A program made the position numbers and the translations under genes. Positions 15,654-23,450 of a stretch of 28,340 bases of DNA are shown one piece after another. A model generated the notes under the pieces. It saw nothing but the letters and a program-made list of their open reading frames with translations. It was not told where the DNA came from and ran no database searches. The DNA comes from an uncultured Bacteroidota bacterium (GTDB lineage: Bacteria; Bacteroidota; Bacteroidia; Bacteroidales; SZUA-534): contig CALABN010000082.1 in NCBI GenBank assembly GCA_937885735.1, positions 1 through 28,340 on the forward strand, read 5' to 3'. How positions within the stretch are numbered: the stretch's first letter is position 1; each line of letters starts with the position of its first letter.

Positions 15654-18176
15654 ATGTCGATAGATAAATCTCTTTCTGAACTTATCAATGCCAATGCCTA
15701 CGAGTCTGAATTCCAGACTTGTTCGGGATGCGATAACCATTGCACTGTCAAGTTGTTCCATTTCCAGAACGGCAACACGTTCGCTTCTGGCAACAATTGC
15801 GAGAAGGTGTATTCCAACCATTCGCAAACTGAGCGAAAGGGCGTCAATATGTTTGTTGAACGTTACAAACTGCTCTTTCGTCAGCCAAAGGTGGAACCTT
15901 TGGGACCGACCTTGTCTGTCAAGATAGGCCTGCCGCGCGCGCTCGGAATGTATGAGAACTATCCGTTCTGGTACACATTGTTTTCGGCCTGCGGGCTTGA
16001 GGTGGTGCTGTCAAACAATTCAAGCAACAAATTGTATGAGTCAGGCCTGCGCTCAATTATGGCCGACAATATCTGCTTTCCTGCAAAGTTGATGCACGGC
16101 CATATCAATAATCTTATCGATTTGAAAGTTGACCGCATATTCTATCCCTTTGTCGTGTTTGAACGCAAGGAGGACGAAAAATCGAAAAACAGTTTCAACT
16201 GCCCGATTGTGTCAGCCTATTCTGATGTCATCAAGAGTTCGATGGACCCTGCAAACAAGCGTGGCATACCGTTTGATGCGCCTGTCATTACTTTCAACAA
16301 CGATGAATTGCTTGAGAAATCGTGCTGGGCGTATCTGAAAACCCTCGGCGTGAAGAAGCACGTGGCCATAAAGGCAATAGAAATGGCAAAAAACGTGCAG
16401 GCATCATACATACAGCGGCTTACCGACAGGGCCAACGAGGTGCTTGAGCAGGCTTCAAAGGAGAACCGAATGGTTGTGCTGCTTGCGGCCCGTCCTTATC
16501 ATACCGACCCAATGATTGAGCATAAGATATCGCAGGCCATAGCCTATATGGGTATCGACGTCATTACCGAGCACGTGGCTACAAAACTTGGCTCGTCAGT
16601 GTTTGAGGAAGTGAACGCCGTCAGCCAGTGGGCTTATCCTAACCGTATCTTCAAGGCCGCTTATTTTGTCGGCAAATACACCAAAAAGAATCTTCATTTT
16701 GTTGAATTGACATCGTTCGGATGTGGTCCAGATGCGTTTATCCTTGACGAGGTGAATGCCATCTTGCGCCGTTTCGACAAGAATCTGACTATACTTAAAA
16801 TAGATGATGTCAACAATATAGGCTCGTTGAGGCTTCGCATACGCTCGTTGGTGGAGTCGTGCAAGGCTGACATATCGGAAGCGTCTTCCGCTGACCACAA
16901 GTTTGCCACTACCAAGGTTTTTGAGAAGGAAGACCGTCAGCGTACCATCATAGCGCCATATTTTGCCGAAGGCTATTCTGAATTTCTGCCTTCGCTGTTC
17001 AAGTTGTTGGGATACAGGCTTGTGGTCCTTCCGACAGGCAATCAGGAGGCTGCCGAAACAGGTCTGCGCTATGCGAACAACGACATTTGCTATCCTGCCA
17101 CCATTGTGGTCGGAAGTGTCATAAATGCACTGCAGAGCGGAAAGTACGACCTCGACAATACCGCAGTCGTGATAACGCAAACGGGCGGTCAGTGCCGTGC
17201 AAGCAACTACTATTCGCTCATAAAGAACGCTATGGTGGCTGGCGGATTTGCAAATGTACCTGTCATTTCGCTTGCCACGGGTTCTGGCGTGTCGAACAAT
17301 CAGCCTGGCTTTGAAATCAAATGGCTGAAGATTATCAAGATACTTGTCCATACAATATTATATGCCGATTGCATAGCGAAGTTGTATTATTCGTCGGCCG
17401 TGCGTGAAAAGGAAAAGGGCTTGGCATTAAGGCTCAGAAACAGTTACATAAATGCCGCTTTCCCTTATGTGGAGGCCGATGACCGTAAAGGTCTGATGAA
17501 GTTGCTGATGCAGGCTGTGGCCGATTTTACGGATGCTGTCGAGAAAGACAGGAAAGTGCCTGTGATAGGCCTTGTAGGCGAGATTTACGTCAAGTACAAC
17601 GGATTCAGCAACAAGTATGTCGTGCCTTGGCTTTTGGAACACGGTGTCGAAGTTGTGCCGCCCGCCTTGGTGACATTCTTCTCCACGTCGTTTGTCAACA
17701 GTCACTATAACCGAAAACATCATATCAAGCCAGAATCGACGCCATTGTTCATAAATGACGGAATACACACGTTGCTTCTGAATTGTATGCGCAAGTACGA
17801 TGCAATCTGCAAGCCGTATCCTTATTACCGTCCGTTTGCGAGCATTTTCGAGATAGGCAAGTTGTCGGAGCAGGTAATCAGTTCTGCTGCCGATTTTGGC
17901 GAGGGCTGGATGCTCCCAGGCGAAATCTGCCACTTGGCCGAACACGGCGTGCAGAATGTTGTCAGCCTGCAACCGTTTGGCTGCATCGCCAATCACATCA
18001 TTTCAAAAGGCATTGAGAAAAAGATTAAGCAGGTTTATCCGCAGATGAGCCTTCTGTTCCTTGATTTTGATAGCAGTACGTCGGAAGCCAACGTTTTTAA
18101 CCGCCTGCATTTCATGGTGGAGAATTGCAAGGAGCAATTGGCTGAAAATGAATGCAAAAACATAACCAAACCATAA
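15654..18176 (+). CDS. Acyl-CoA dehydratase activase-related protein (DUF2229 / HgdB-like)
   Basis: 840 aa. The N-terminal Cys motif (C23, C26, C30, C49, pattern CxGCxNxC...GNNCEK) may bind a metal or cluster. A DUF2229 domain follows (from about 88; GLPRALGMYENYPFW, DNICFPAKLMHGH). The C-terminal two-thirds resemble HgdB/DCCP-like dehydratase subunits, with repeated Cys-bearing elements such as NDICYPATIVVGS and QTGGQCRASNY. It is normally the C-terminal half of a fused activase polypeptide. It is separated by 5 nt from the two-domain activase gene and followed 20 nt later by tetR, forming a three-gene operon. It probably receives electrons from the activase. The specific reaction cannot be told from sequence. 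Confidence 0.85.
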   Translation: MSIDKSLSELINANAYESEFQTCSGCDNHCTVKLFHFQNGNTFASGNNCEKVYSNHSQTERKGVNMFVERYKLLFRQPKVEPLGPTLSVKIGLPRALGMYENYPFWYTLFSACGLEVVLSNNSSNKLYESGLRSIMADNICFPAKLMHGHINNLIDLKVDRIFYPFVVFERKEDEKSKNSFNCPIVSAYSDVIKSSMDPANKRGIPFDAPVITFNNDELLEKSCWAYLKTLGVKKHVAIKAIEMAKNVQASYIQRLTDRANEVLEQASKENRMVVLLAARPYHTDPMIEHKISQAIAYMGIDVITEHVATKLGSSVFEEVNAVSQWAYPNRIFKAAYFVGKYTKKNLHFVELTSFGCGPDAFILDEVNAILRRFDKNLTILKIDDVNNIGSLRLRIRSLVESCKADISEASSADHKFATTKVFEKEDRQRTIIAPYFAEGYSEFLPSLFKLLGYRLVVLPTGNQEAAETGLRYANNDICYPATIVVGSVINALQSGKYDLDNTAVVITQTGGQCRASNYYSLIKNAMVAGGFANVPVISLATGSGVSNNQPGFEIKWLKIIKILVHTILYADCIAKLYYSSAVREKEKGLALRLRNSYINAAFPYVEADDRKGLMKLLMQAVADFTDAVEKDRKVPVIGLVGEIYVKYNGFSNKYVVPWLLEHGVEVVPPALVTFFSTSFVNSHYNRKHHIKPESTPLFINDGIHTLLLNCMRKYDAICKPYPYYRPFASIFEIGKLSEQVISSAADFGEGWMLPGEICHLAEHGVQNVVSLQPFGCIANHIISKGIEKKIKQVYPQMSLLFLDFDSSTSEANVFNRLHFMVENCKEQLAENECKNITKP

Positions 18177-18196
18177 CTTAACATTCGTACAAGGCA

Positions 18197-18826
18197 ATGA
18201 ACAAAGAACAAAATTTTGAAAATCAGATATTGCAGGTTGCTGAAAATCTTTTCCTGGCGAAAGGGTTTGCAGGCACGTCAACCACTGATATCGCAAAGGA
18301 AGTGGGTTGCAATCAGGCTTTGGTGCATTATTATTTCCGAACAAAGGAAAACCTTTTTCTGCGGGTGTTCCAGAACAAGATTGAATCCATCTTTATGACA
18401 TTGCTACAGCCACTGCTGAATTCCGACGACGACTTTTTTGACAAGATGAGGCATACTATGAGCGCTTATTTCGATTTTCTGGCGAAAGAGTCGCGTCTGG
18501 CCTTCTTCGTGATAAACGAACTGCTTTGCAATAAAAAACGCCTGATGTTTGTGTATGAGTATTTTATGTCGAACAGTACACGCACCAATGTCTATGAAAT
18601 GATTGACAGTGTGGTGCAGGCCGAAGTCAAGAAAGGCACGATAAGGCAAATCAGCACGGTCGATTTCGTGCTTGACATTGTGTCGCTTACCGTGTTCAAT
18701 TTCATAGCATTCCCTATTTACAGCGATTTGTCGGGAAGCACAAAGACAGAAAAAAACGCATTTCTTGAACAGCGCAAGCAGGAGATAATAACACTGGCCA
18801 TCAACGGAATGAAGCAACGCCCTTGA
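18197..18826 (+). CDS. TetR/AcrR family transcriptional regulator
   Basis: 209 aa. The N-terminal helix-turn-helix spans about 8-55 (ILQVAENLFLAKGFAGTST, TDIAKEVGCNQALVHYYF, RTKENLF). The C-terminal ligand-binding half is all helical and divergent, as usual. The gene begins 20 nt after the DUF2229 gene, so it is probably co-transcribed and regulates the operon itself. Its ligand could be an acyl-CoA or a related metabolite, but that is only inference from the neighbours. Confidence 0.88.
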   Translation: MNKEQNFENQILQVAENLFLAKGFAGTSTTDIAKEVGCNQALVHYYFRTKENLFLRVFQNKIESIFMTLLQPLLNSDDDFFDKMRHTMSAYFDFLAKESRLAFFVINELLCNKKRLMFVYEYFMSNSTRTNVYEMIDSVVQAEVKKGTIRQISTVDFVLDIVSLTVFNFIAFPIYSDLSGSTKTEKNAFLEQRKQEIITLAINGMKQRP

Positions 18827-18925
18827 CGTCCGACCGTATGGATAATGCGGGTTCTGGCAATGATATTGTTTCGGCTTGACTCTTTTTTGGCCAAAAATAT
18901 TTATCTTACCATAAAATTTATGATT

Positions 18926-19777
18926 ATGGAAAAGAAACTGTCAACATTTGACCTCGCCGACTACGAATATGCTGGCGAAGGTGCTAATAGCAAGAGTTAC
19001 AATAGCAAAAGTAATCCTGAGGAGATGCTGAAACTTTTCAGCGATGTATATCCAGTAGATGCCATTCGCGAGGAGGTTGAAGTGGCTCGCAAGGTTTGGG
19101 AGATTGGAGTGCCGTCGCCAAAACCAGGCGAGTTGGTGAGCGATGGCAAGCAGTTGGGAATACGTTTTTGGCGAATCCCAAATAAAGTGTCGTTTGCAAG
19201 AGCCGTTGCCAACAATCCTGAACAGGTGGACAAATATGCGAAACAGTTTGCCCAAATGTGCAAAGACTTGCATTCAAAGCATTGCAAACCAGGCTTGTTC
19301 CCCGACAATAAGCAACATTACCTCGAGATGCTCGCCGAAGACACGGCATTTAATGCTGACGAGAAGATGAAGATTGAGAATTTCATCAAGTCGGTTCCTG
19401 ATACCGATACCTGCCTTCACGGCGATATGCACTTTGGCAATGTGGTTACCGACGGCACGAAAAACTATTTCATTGATTTAGGCGAATTTGCAACTGGATA
19501 TCCATTGTTTGACGTGGCAATGCTATATATAGTATGTGTTGTCAACGTAGATGATTTCATTTATGAAAATTTCCATTTCCATAAGGATTTGGCTGAGAAG
19601 TTTTGGAAGGCATTTGTCCCTGAGTATTTCGGAAAAGACAAAACACTTGAAGAGGTGGACAGTCTTATTAAGCCGTTTGCCGCGGTCAAGTCGTTGCTTA
19701 TCGAACGTAATCTGGGAGGTGTGATGTTGCCAATTTTCGAAAATCTGTTCAGAACATCGATACTTGCCGAAAAATGA
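18926..19777 (+). CDS. APH-like phosphotransferase (TIGR02172 family)
   Basis: 283 aa from the ATG at 18926. An ATG two codons earlier is also possible, and a distant ATG at 18845 would add 27 non-conserved residues. The kinase-like fold has a candidate lysine in MLKLF (K36), the Brenner motif HGDMHFGN (165-172, catalytic D167) and a metal-binding D184 in FIDLGEF. TIGR02172 is a paralogous family in Fibrobacter and Bacteroidales without an assigned substrate. Resemblance to aminoglycoside or choline kinases does not establish antibiotic resistance. It lies about 100 nt after tetR. A 14-nt palindrome (TTTTTGGCCAAAAA, 18884-18897) sits in its leader. Confidence 0.8.
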   Translation: MEKKLSTFDLADYEYAGEGANSKSYNSKSNPEEMLKLFSDVYPVDAIREEVEVARKVWEIGVPSPKPGELVSDGKQLGIRFWRIPNKVSFARAVANNPEQVDKYAKQFAQMCKDLHSKHCKPGLFPDNKQHYLEMLAEDTAFNADEKMKIENFIKSVPDTDTCLHGDMHFGNVVTDGTKNYFIDLGEFATGYPLFDVAMLYIVCVVNVDDFIYENFHFHKDLAEKFWKAFVPEYFGKDKTLEEVDSLIKPFAAVKSLLIERNLGGVMLPIFENLFRTSILAEK

Positions 19778-19850
19778 AAAAGACTATTCTTTTTGAATCA
19801 GTAACATTTATCGAAATTGCCTTTAGTAATCTATTAAAAAATAAAACAAT

Positions 19851-20390
19851 ATGAAAACAAAGTATTCTGGAACTCAGACAGAAAAGAATTTGGAAGCCGC
19901 TTTTGCAGGCGAATCGCAGGCTCGTAATAAGTACACTTATTTCGCGTCAAGAGCCAAAAAAGACGGATTTGAACAGATTGCCGCGCTTTTCACCGAAACA
20001 GCCGATAACGAGAAAGAACACGCCAAATTGTGGTTCAAGGAGTTGAACGGAATTGGCGACACTGCGCAAAACCTGGCCGCTGCCGCCGACGGCGAAAATT
20101 ACGAATGGACTGATATGTACGAAGGTTTTGCAAAGACTGCGGAGGATGAAGGCTTTCCAGAACTTGCCGCAAAATTCCGTGGCGTGGCAGCCATCGAAAA
20201 GCGTCACGAGGAACGTTACCGCGCTCTTCTCAAGAACATTGAAACGGCTTCTGTATTCGAGAAGTCGGAAGTGAAGGTGTGGGAATGCCGCAACTGTGGA
20301 CACGTAGTAGTAGGCACCAAAGCGCCCGAAGTATGCCCTGTATGCGCTCATCCGCAGGCTTACTTTGAGGTTCACAAGGAAAACTACTGA
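19851..20390 (+). CDS. rbr: Rubrerythrin
   Basis: 179 aa, usual length. An N-terminal four-helix diiron domain carries E21 ([10 protein letters not shown]), E54/H57 (ETADNEKEH) and E116/H119 (AIEKRHEER). A C-terminal rubredoxin-like domain holds C146, C149, C162 and C165 (ECRNCGH and CPVCAHP). It reduces hydrogen peroxide to water in the cytoplasm of anaerobes. The 73-nt upstream gap has no clear consensus promoter. A terminator follows directly. Confidence 0.95.
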   Translation: MKTKYSGTQTEKNLEAAFAGESQARNKYTYFASRAKKDGFEQIAALFTETADNEKEHAKLWFKELNGIGDTAQNLAAAADGENYEWTDMYEGFAKTAEDEGFPELAAKFRGVAAIEKRHEERYRALLKNIETASVFEKSEVKVWECRNCGHVVVGTKAPEVCPVCAHPQAYFEVHKENY

Positions 20391-20411
20391 TAATTCCGAT
20401 AGCCGATATGC

Positions 20412-20455
20412 AAAAACAGGGAGATGGCAATGTTTGTCATTTCCCTGTTTTTTTT
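20412..20455. terminator. Bidirectional terminator between rubrerythrin and the HD hydrolase
   Basis: Arms AAAAACAGGGA and TCCCTGTTTTT, extended inward by ATG/CAT after single unpaired bases, with T tracts on both strands. It can end rbr on the plus strand and the six-gene operon on the minus strand. Confidence 0.85.
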
Positions 20456-20479
20456 GCTTTTTAATTGCTCAGAATATTG

Positions 20480-21061
20480 CTATTTGCCAAATGTTCTTTC
20501 AATAAGGTCTGTAAATTCCTTGTAGGCGAACGTGTCGGCGAGTTCGGCAAGCGAGGAGGCCAGTCCGCGGTAGTGCCATTCGTGGTCGGCCTTGCCGTTT
20601 GGCGCGTGAAATAGATTCCAAAGTTTGTCTCCAATCTGTTCATAGTCGCGGGCAATGGCGCGCATATTCGACAGTTTGTCGCCCAGTGCCACAATCTTGG
20701 CATCGTGGCTGGCCGAGGCTAGTCGTTCAATGGCCTGTTGCTTGCGTGTCCGCCAAGAGTCTGTTTCGCTGATGCCAGTTTCAAACTTGTCGCTTTCGGC
20801 ATCAACCAGATTGGCTATGCGGTCGCCAAATTCAGCACGTATCTGATCGACAGTGACGTCGGTGTCTTCCACCGTGTCGTGAAGAGCCGCTGCGGCTAGC
20901 AATTCCTGATCGTTTGAAATGGTTGCCACAATTTCAACGGCTTCCATAGGATGTACAATGTACGGGAATCCTTTGCCTCGGCGTTCGGTGTTGGCGTGAG
21001 CCTTTACGGCAAATATTATTGCTTTGTCAAGCAGTGTTGTGTCAATGTATTTGTTACTCAT
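20480..21061 (-). CDS. HD-domain (p)ppGpp hydrolase-like protein (small alarmone hydrolase)
   Basis: 193 aa, a single HD domain of the RelA/SpoT hydrolase type. Metal and catalytic motifs are H37 (YIVHPMEA), H61-D62 (ALHDTVEDTD, also E65 and D66) and D128 with N132 (ALGDKLSNMRA). RRGKGFPYIVH near residue 27 matches the substrate-binding start of the family. It lacks synthetase and TGS domains, as expected for a SAH/Mesh1-like enzyme. The start overlaps the end of the synthetase gene by 8 nt (ATGAGTAA), so the two products are probably made in a fixed ratio. It may degrade the nucleotide made by its partner, or protect the cell from it. It is the last gene of the putative six-gene operon. Confidence 0.85.
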   Translation of the reverse strand: MSNKYIDTTLLDKAIIFAVKAHANTERRGKGFPYIVHPMEAVEIVATISNDQELLAAAALHDTVEDTDVTVDQIRAEFGDRIANLVDAESDKFETGISETDSWRTRKQQAIERLASASHDAKIVALGDKLSNMRAIARDYEQIGDKLWNLFHAPNGKADHEWHYRGLASSLAELADTFAYKEFTDLIERTFGK

Positions 21062-22154
21062 TGTAGGTTTTTATAATGTTGATTTTCTTGGCCAGTTCCA
21101 TAGTTTTCAGTGCGCGCTGATGATTGTATTCGGAGTTTGTTCCGAATGAGTTGTAGAAGAATTCAAGGTCGGCGATGCTTGCGCCTTGCTTGAGAATGAA
21201 GACAGTGCAAAGGTTTTGCAGTGCTACCGACAGTGCAATGATGTCGATGTCGGTTCCTGCCAGTTGGTGCAGTGCCAGTTGGTAAGCGTCTTCGCTGTAT
21301 TCCTTGATGAGTTTTTCGATGTCGCCCAGAGTCTTGAACCTGAATTTTTTCAAGATGTCGATGTAACTCATAAGGTTATCTTCATAAATTTCTGCTTGGT
21401 TTATGGCGGCAATTTTTTCAATAAGTTTTTTCAGAGGCTTCATAGCCAGATAACTGCGGAACGTGTCGCCGTCGAGAGGCACAACGTCGAAATTGCCGTC
21501 GGCGACAAGCGACTGAACATTTCGGCGGTATTCGGTTATTTCCATTCTTATCTTGCTGAATTGCTCGTCGGCCAGTTCAAGCATACCTGCAATGCGGTTC
21601 ATATTCCGCAAGTGCTCTTTTGGCACTTCAATGCCCGATTTGTATCCAGTGTCGTGGTGCATTGTAGCCCAGACGTGTTGCAGTGCGGTGCGCATCTGAA
21701 TCTCGAAACGGAAAGTGTTTATTTCGGGATGTTGCTCATCAAAATAAATCTCCTTTGGAATGCGGCAGATGTAATGAAGCGACATATAGCCGAATTGGTC
21801 GAGTTCGTGCAGTTTGCGCTTGTCGACAGAATTGTCCCAGTCAATGTCGAATATTTTTTCAACTAATGCGGCAATCTTGTCAACCTCGTCGGTGTAGAAT
21901 GTTATGACGCGCGCCCCCAAGATGTCGGTTATGTCGTTAAGTGACTTGTATTTATGGCCTTTCAGCTCGAGTTTGCCAGCCAGGCTTTTTTCTTCTTTGA
22001 TGCGTGCCTCGATGGCGGTTACGTACAGGCCGTTGTCGGTGACGCATTTCTCGAGTTGCTCGCGCACAATCTTGAGCATCGTCTTGAATGACTGATTGTA
22101 TTCGCGATACTCGTCTATAATCATTTGACAGTGTGGGTCGAGATTGTATTCCAT
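21054..22154 (-). CDS. RelA/SpoT-domain nucleotide pyrophosphokinase (small alarmone synthetase type)
   Basis: 366 aa. The RelA_SpoT synthetase domain covers about 45-210. It has R51 in AIEARIKEEKS, DITDILGARVI (74-84), the G-loop tyrosine motif FGYMSLHY (121-128) and FEIQMRTALQHVWATMHHD (150-168, E151, Q153, R155). These key residues look intact, so activity is plausible. The C-terminal ~150 residues are helical and not recognised. It has no hydrolase, TGS or ACT domain, unlike a long RSH. It would transfer pyrophosphate from ATP to GDP/GTP, or to another acceptor such as tRNA if it is a toxic type. It is 33 nt after the lipid kinase gene and overlaps the hydrolase gene by 8 nt. Confidence 0.85.
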   Translation of the reverse strand: MEYNLDPHCQMIIDEYREYNQSFKTMLKIVREQLEKCVTDNGLYVTAIEARIKEEKSLAGKLELKGHKYKSLNDITDILGARVITFYTDEVDKIAALVEKIFDIDWDNSVDKRKLHELDQFGYMSLHYICRIPKEIYFDEQHPEINTFRFEIQMRTALQHVWATMHHDTGYKSGIEVPKEHLRNMNRIAGMLELADEQFSKIRMEITEYRRNVQSLVADGNFDVVPLDGDTFRSYLAMKPLKKLIEKIAAINQAEIYEDNLMSYIDILKKFRFKTLGDIEKLIKEYSEDAYQLALHQLAGTDIDIIALSVALQNLCTVFILKQGASIADLEFFYNSFGTNSEYNHQRALKTMELAKKINIIKTYNE

Positions 22155-22187
22155 TATTAGTGAGTTTGTATGACAGGAGATGTGGTG

Positions 22188-23096
22188 TCAGTTTGTGCTG
22201 TCTTGTTTAGGCAGGCGCAGCGTTATTGCTGATGGCATTATGTCGATGCTGAATTTCACGCCGGGGAGCATCTCACCGTCGAGGCAGAGTTCAATAAGTT
22301 TGTGCGATGACACTTCGACGTGTCGTGCCTGCCTGTAAATCATCTTTTTCAGGCATTTCTTGTCTTCGAAGTGTTTGCCGTTTTGGTATGTTGGCATAAT
22401 CTTCACCAGATTCAGCAGCGACATTGGCTTGACATAGCATACGTCGATGAGTCCGTCATTGTTTTTAGATCGTGGCGCGCAGTGGAATCCGCCGCCAACG
22501 TGGCTGTTGTTGGCCAAGGTGCAGAGCAGCATTCGCCTCCGTCCAATCTTTTCTCCGTCGGCCACCACCTTTATGCGGTTGAACCTTCCAATCAGTATGG
22601 CCTTGATGATGCCTTTTCTGTAGGGGTCGCTGACGCCTTGCGCCGAGAGGCTGTTGGCCGTGCTGCATACATACGAGTCGAATCCGAAGTTGCAGATGTT
22701 GATGGCGTAGTTGTCGTTGACCTTCATAATGTCGATTTTCTGGTCGGTGCCGTCCAGGATTCGTGCAATGCTGTCGAATTTGTATTCAGGGTAGTAGCGG
22801 ACGAAGTCGTTGCCAGTGCCGCCGTACGACAGGATTGCGAGAGTCTTGTGTTCAAAGCCTACCAGTCCAGAGGCCACTTCGTTAATGGTCCCGTCGCCGC
22901 CGCAAGCCACAAAGCAAGTCTCTTCCTGAGGATGCAGGTCGCAGTATACGCGCACGTGACGTGTCGCATCGCCTATGCCTTCGGTTACGTATATGTTGTA
23001 GTCGATATGCTCTTTCAGTTGGCTAATCTGTTTGACTACAATGTCCTTGGTGGCAATTTTGTCTTTGCGGCCGTTGATTACGAAGTTGTATTTCAT
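22188..23096 (-). CDS. Diacylglycerol kinase family lipid kinase (DagK/YegS-like)
   Basis: 302 aa, full length for the family. The nucleotide-binding signature is GGDGTINEV (66-74), followed by GGTGNDFVR (92-100). The C-terminal domain has the expected ANNSHVGGGFHCAP and DGLIDVCYV elements. It phosphorylates a lipid alcohol at the inner membrane face: diacylglycerol, or possibly a sphingoid or ceramide, since Bacteroidota make sphingolipids. The substrate cannot be chosen from sequence. It sits between the STAS gene (39 nt) and the alarmone synthetase gene (33 nt), which makes it a possible output or partner of that signalling operon. Confidence 0.9.
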   Translation of the reverse strand: MKYNFVINGRKDKIATKDIVVKQISQLKEHIDYNIYVTEGIGDATRHVRVYCDLHPQEETCFVACGGDGTINEVASGLVGFEHKTLAILSYGGTGNDFVRYYPEYKFDSIARILDGTDQKIDIMKVNDNYAINICNFGFDSYVCSTANSLSAQGVSDPYRKGIIKAILIGRFNRIKVVADGEKIGRRRMLLCTLANNSHVGGGFHCAPRSKNNDGLIDVCYVKPMSLLNLVKIMPTYQNGKHFEDKKCLKKMIYRQARHVEVSSHKLIELCLDGEMLPGVKFSIDIMPSAITLRLPKQDSTN

Positions 23097-23135
23097 TGCA
23101 TTTGCTGTCTGCCGAACGTTGGTTTCTGGCGATTG

Positions 23136-23438
23136 TTATTGTATTGTTATGATGTTTGAGAATCCAGTGATGTCGAACACTTCCTTTACTTGCGGCTTCA
23201 TATTTTTCATCACCATTTTGCCATTTCGTGCCAGGACACTTTTCTGCAGCATCAGGAACAGCCGCAATCCTTGGCTTGATGTGTATTCCATATTGGTGCA
23301 GTCAAATTCTATGTCGGGGTTGGCCGCGGTCATCAGCGGTTCAATGTCTTTTTGAAACTGATCGGCGTTGGTGGTGTCCAGACGGCCGTTCAGCACAGCC
23401 ATTGTCTTTGTTCCGTTTTGTTCGATAGTGATATCCAT
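23136..23438 (-). CDS. STAS-domain protein (anti-sigma-factor antagonist, RsbV/SpoIIAA-like)
   Basis: 100 aa, a single STAS domain: MDITIEQNGTKTMAVLNGRLDTTNADQF style strands, then NMEYTSSQGLRLFLML (49-64), where S55 aligns with the phosphorylatable serine of SpoIIAA/RsbV. The aspartate just before that serine in SpoIIAA is replaced by serine, as in many non-sigma STAS proteins. In partner switching the kinase phosphorylates this serine and the SpoIIE phosphatase removes the phosphate, which changes binding partners. It is 12 nt downstream of the Cache-HAMP-SpoIIE gene. No sigma factor is encoded nearby, so its target is open. Confidence 0.9.
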   Translation of the reverse strand: MDITIEQNGTKTMAVLNGRLDTTNADQFQKDIEPLMTAANPDIEFDCTNMEYTSSQGLRLFLMLQKSVLARNGKMVMKNMKPQVKEVFDITGFSNIITIQ

Positions 23439-23450
23439 TTTTGTGTTGTT

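Noticed and set aside
16596..17351. 251-aa open frame on the minus strand
   Set aside because: It lies entirely inside the DUF2229 gene in antisense and shows no domain, signal peptide or upstream promoter.
18926..19777. Aminoglycoside resistance gene
   Set aside because: It has the APH-type kinase motifs but matches TIGR02172, a family without known antibiotic substrates, and has no mobile context.
21186..21866. 226-aa open frame on the plus strand
   Set aside because: Antisense to the well-supported RelA/SpoT synthetase; no domain recognised.
22320..23159. 279-aa open frame on the plus strand
   Set aside because: It is antisense to the lipid kinase gene, which has clear GGDGT and GTGNDF motifs. 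The antisense product has no recognisable domain and is a codon-bias shadow.
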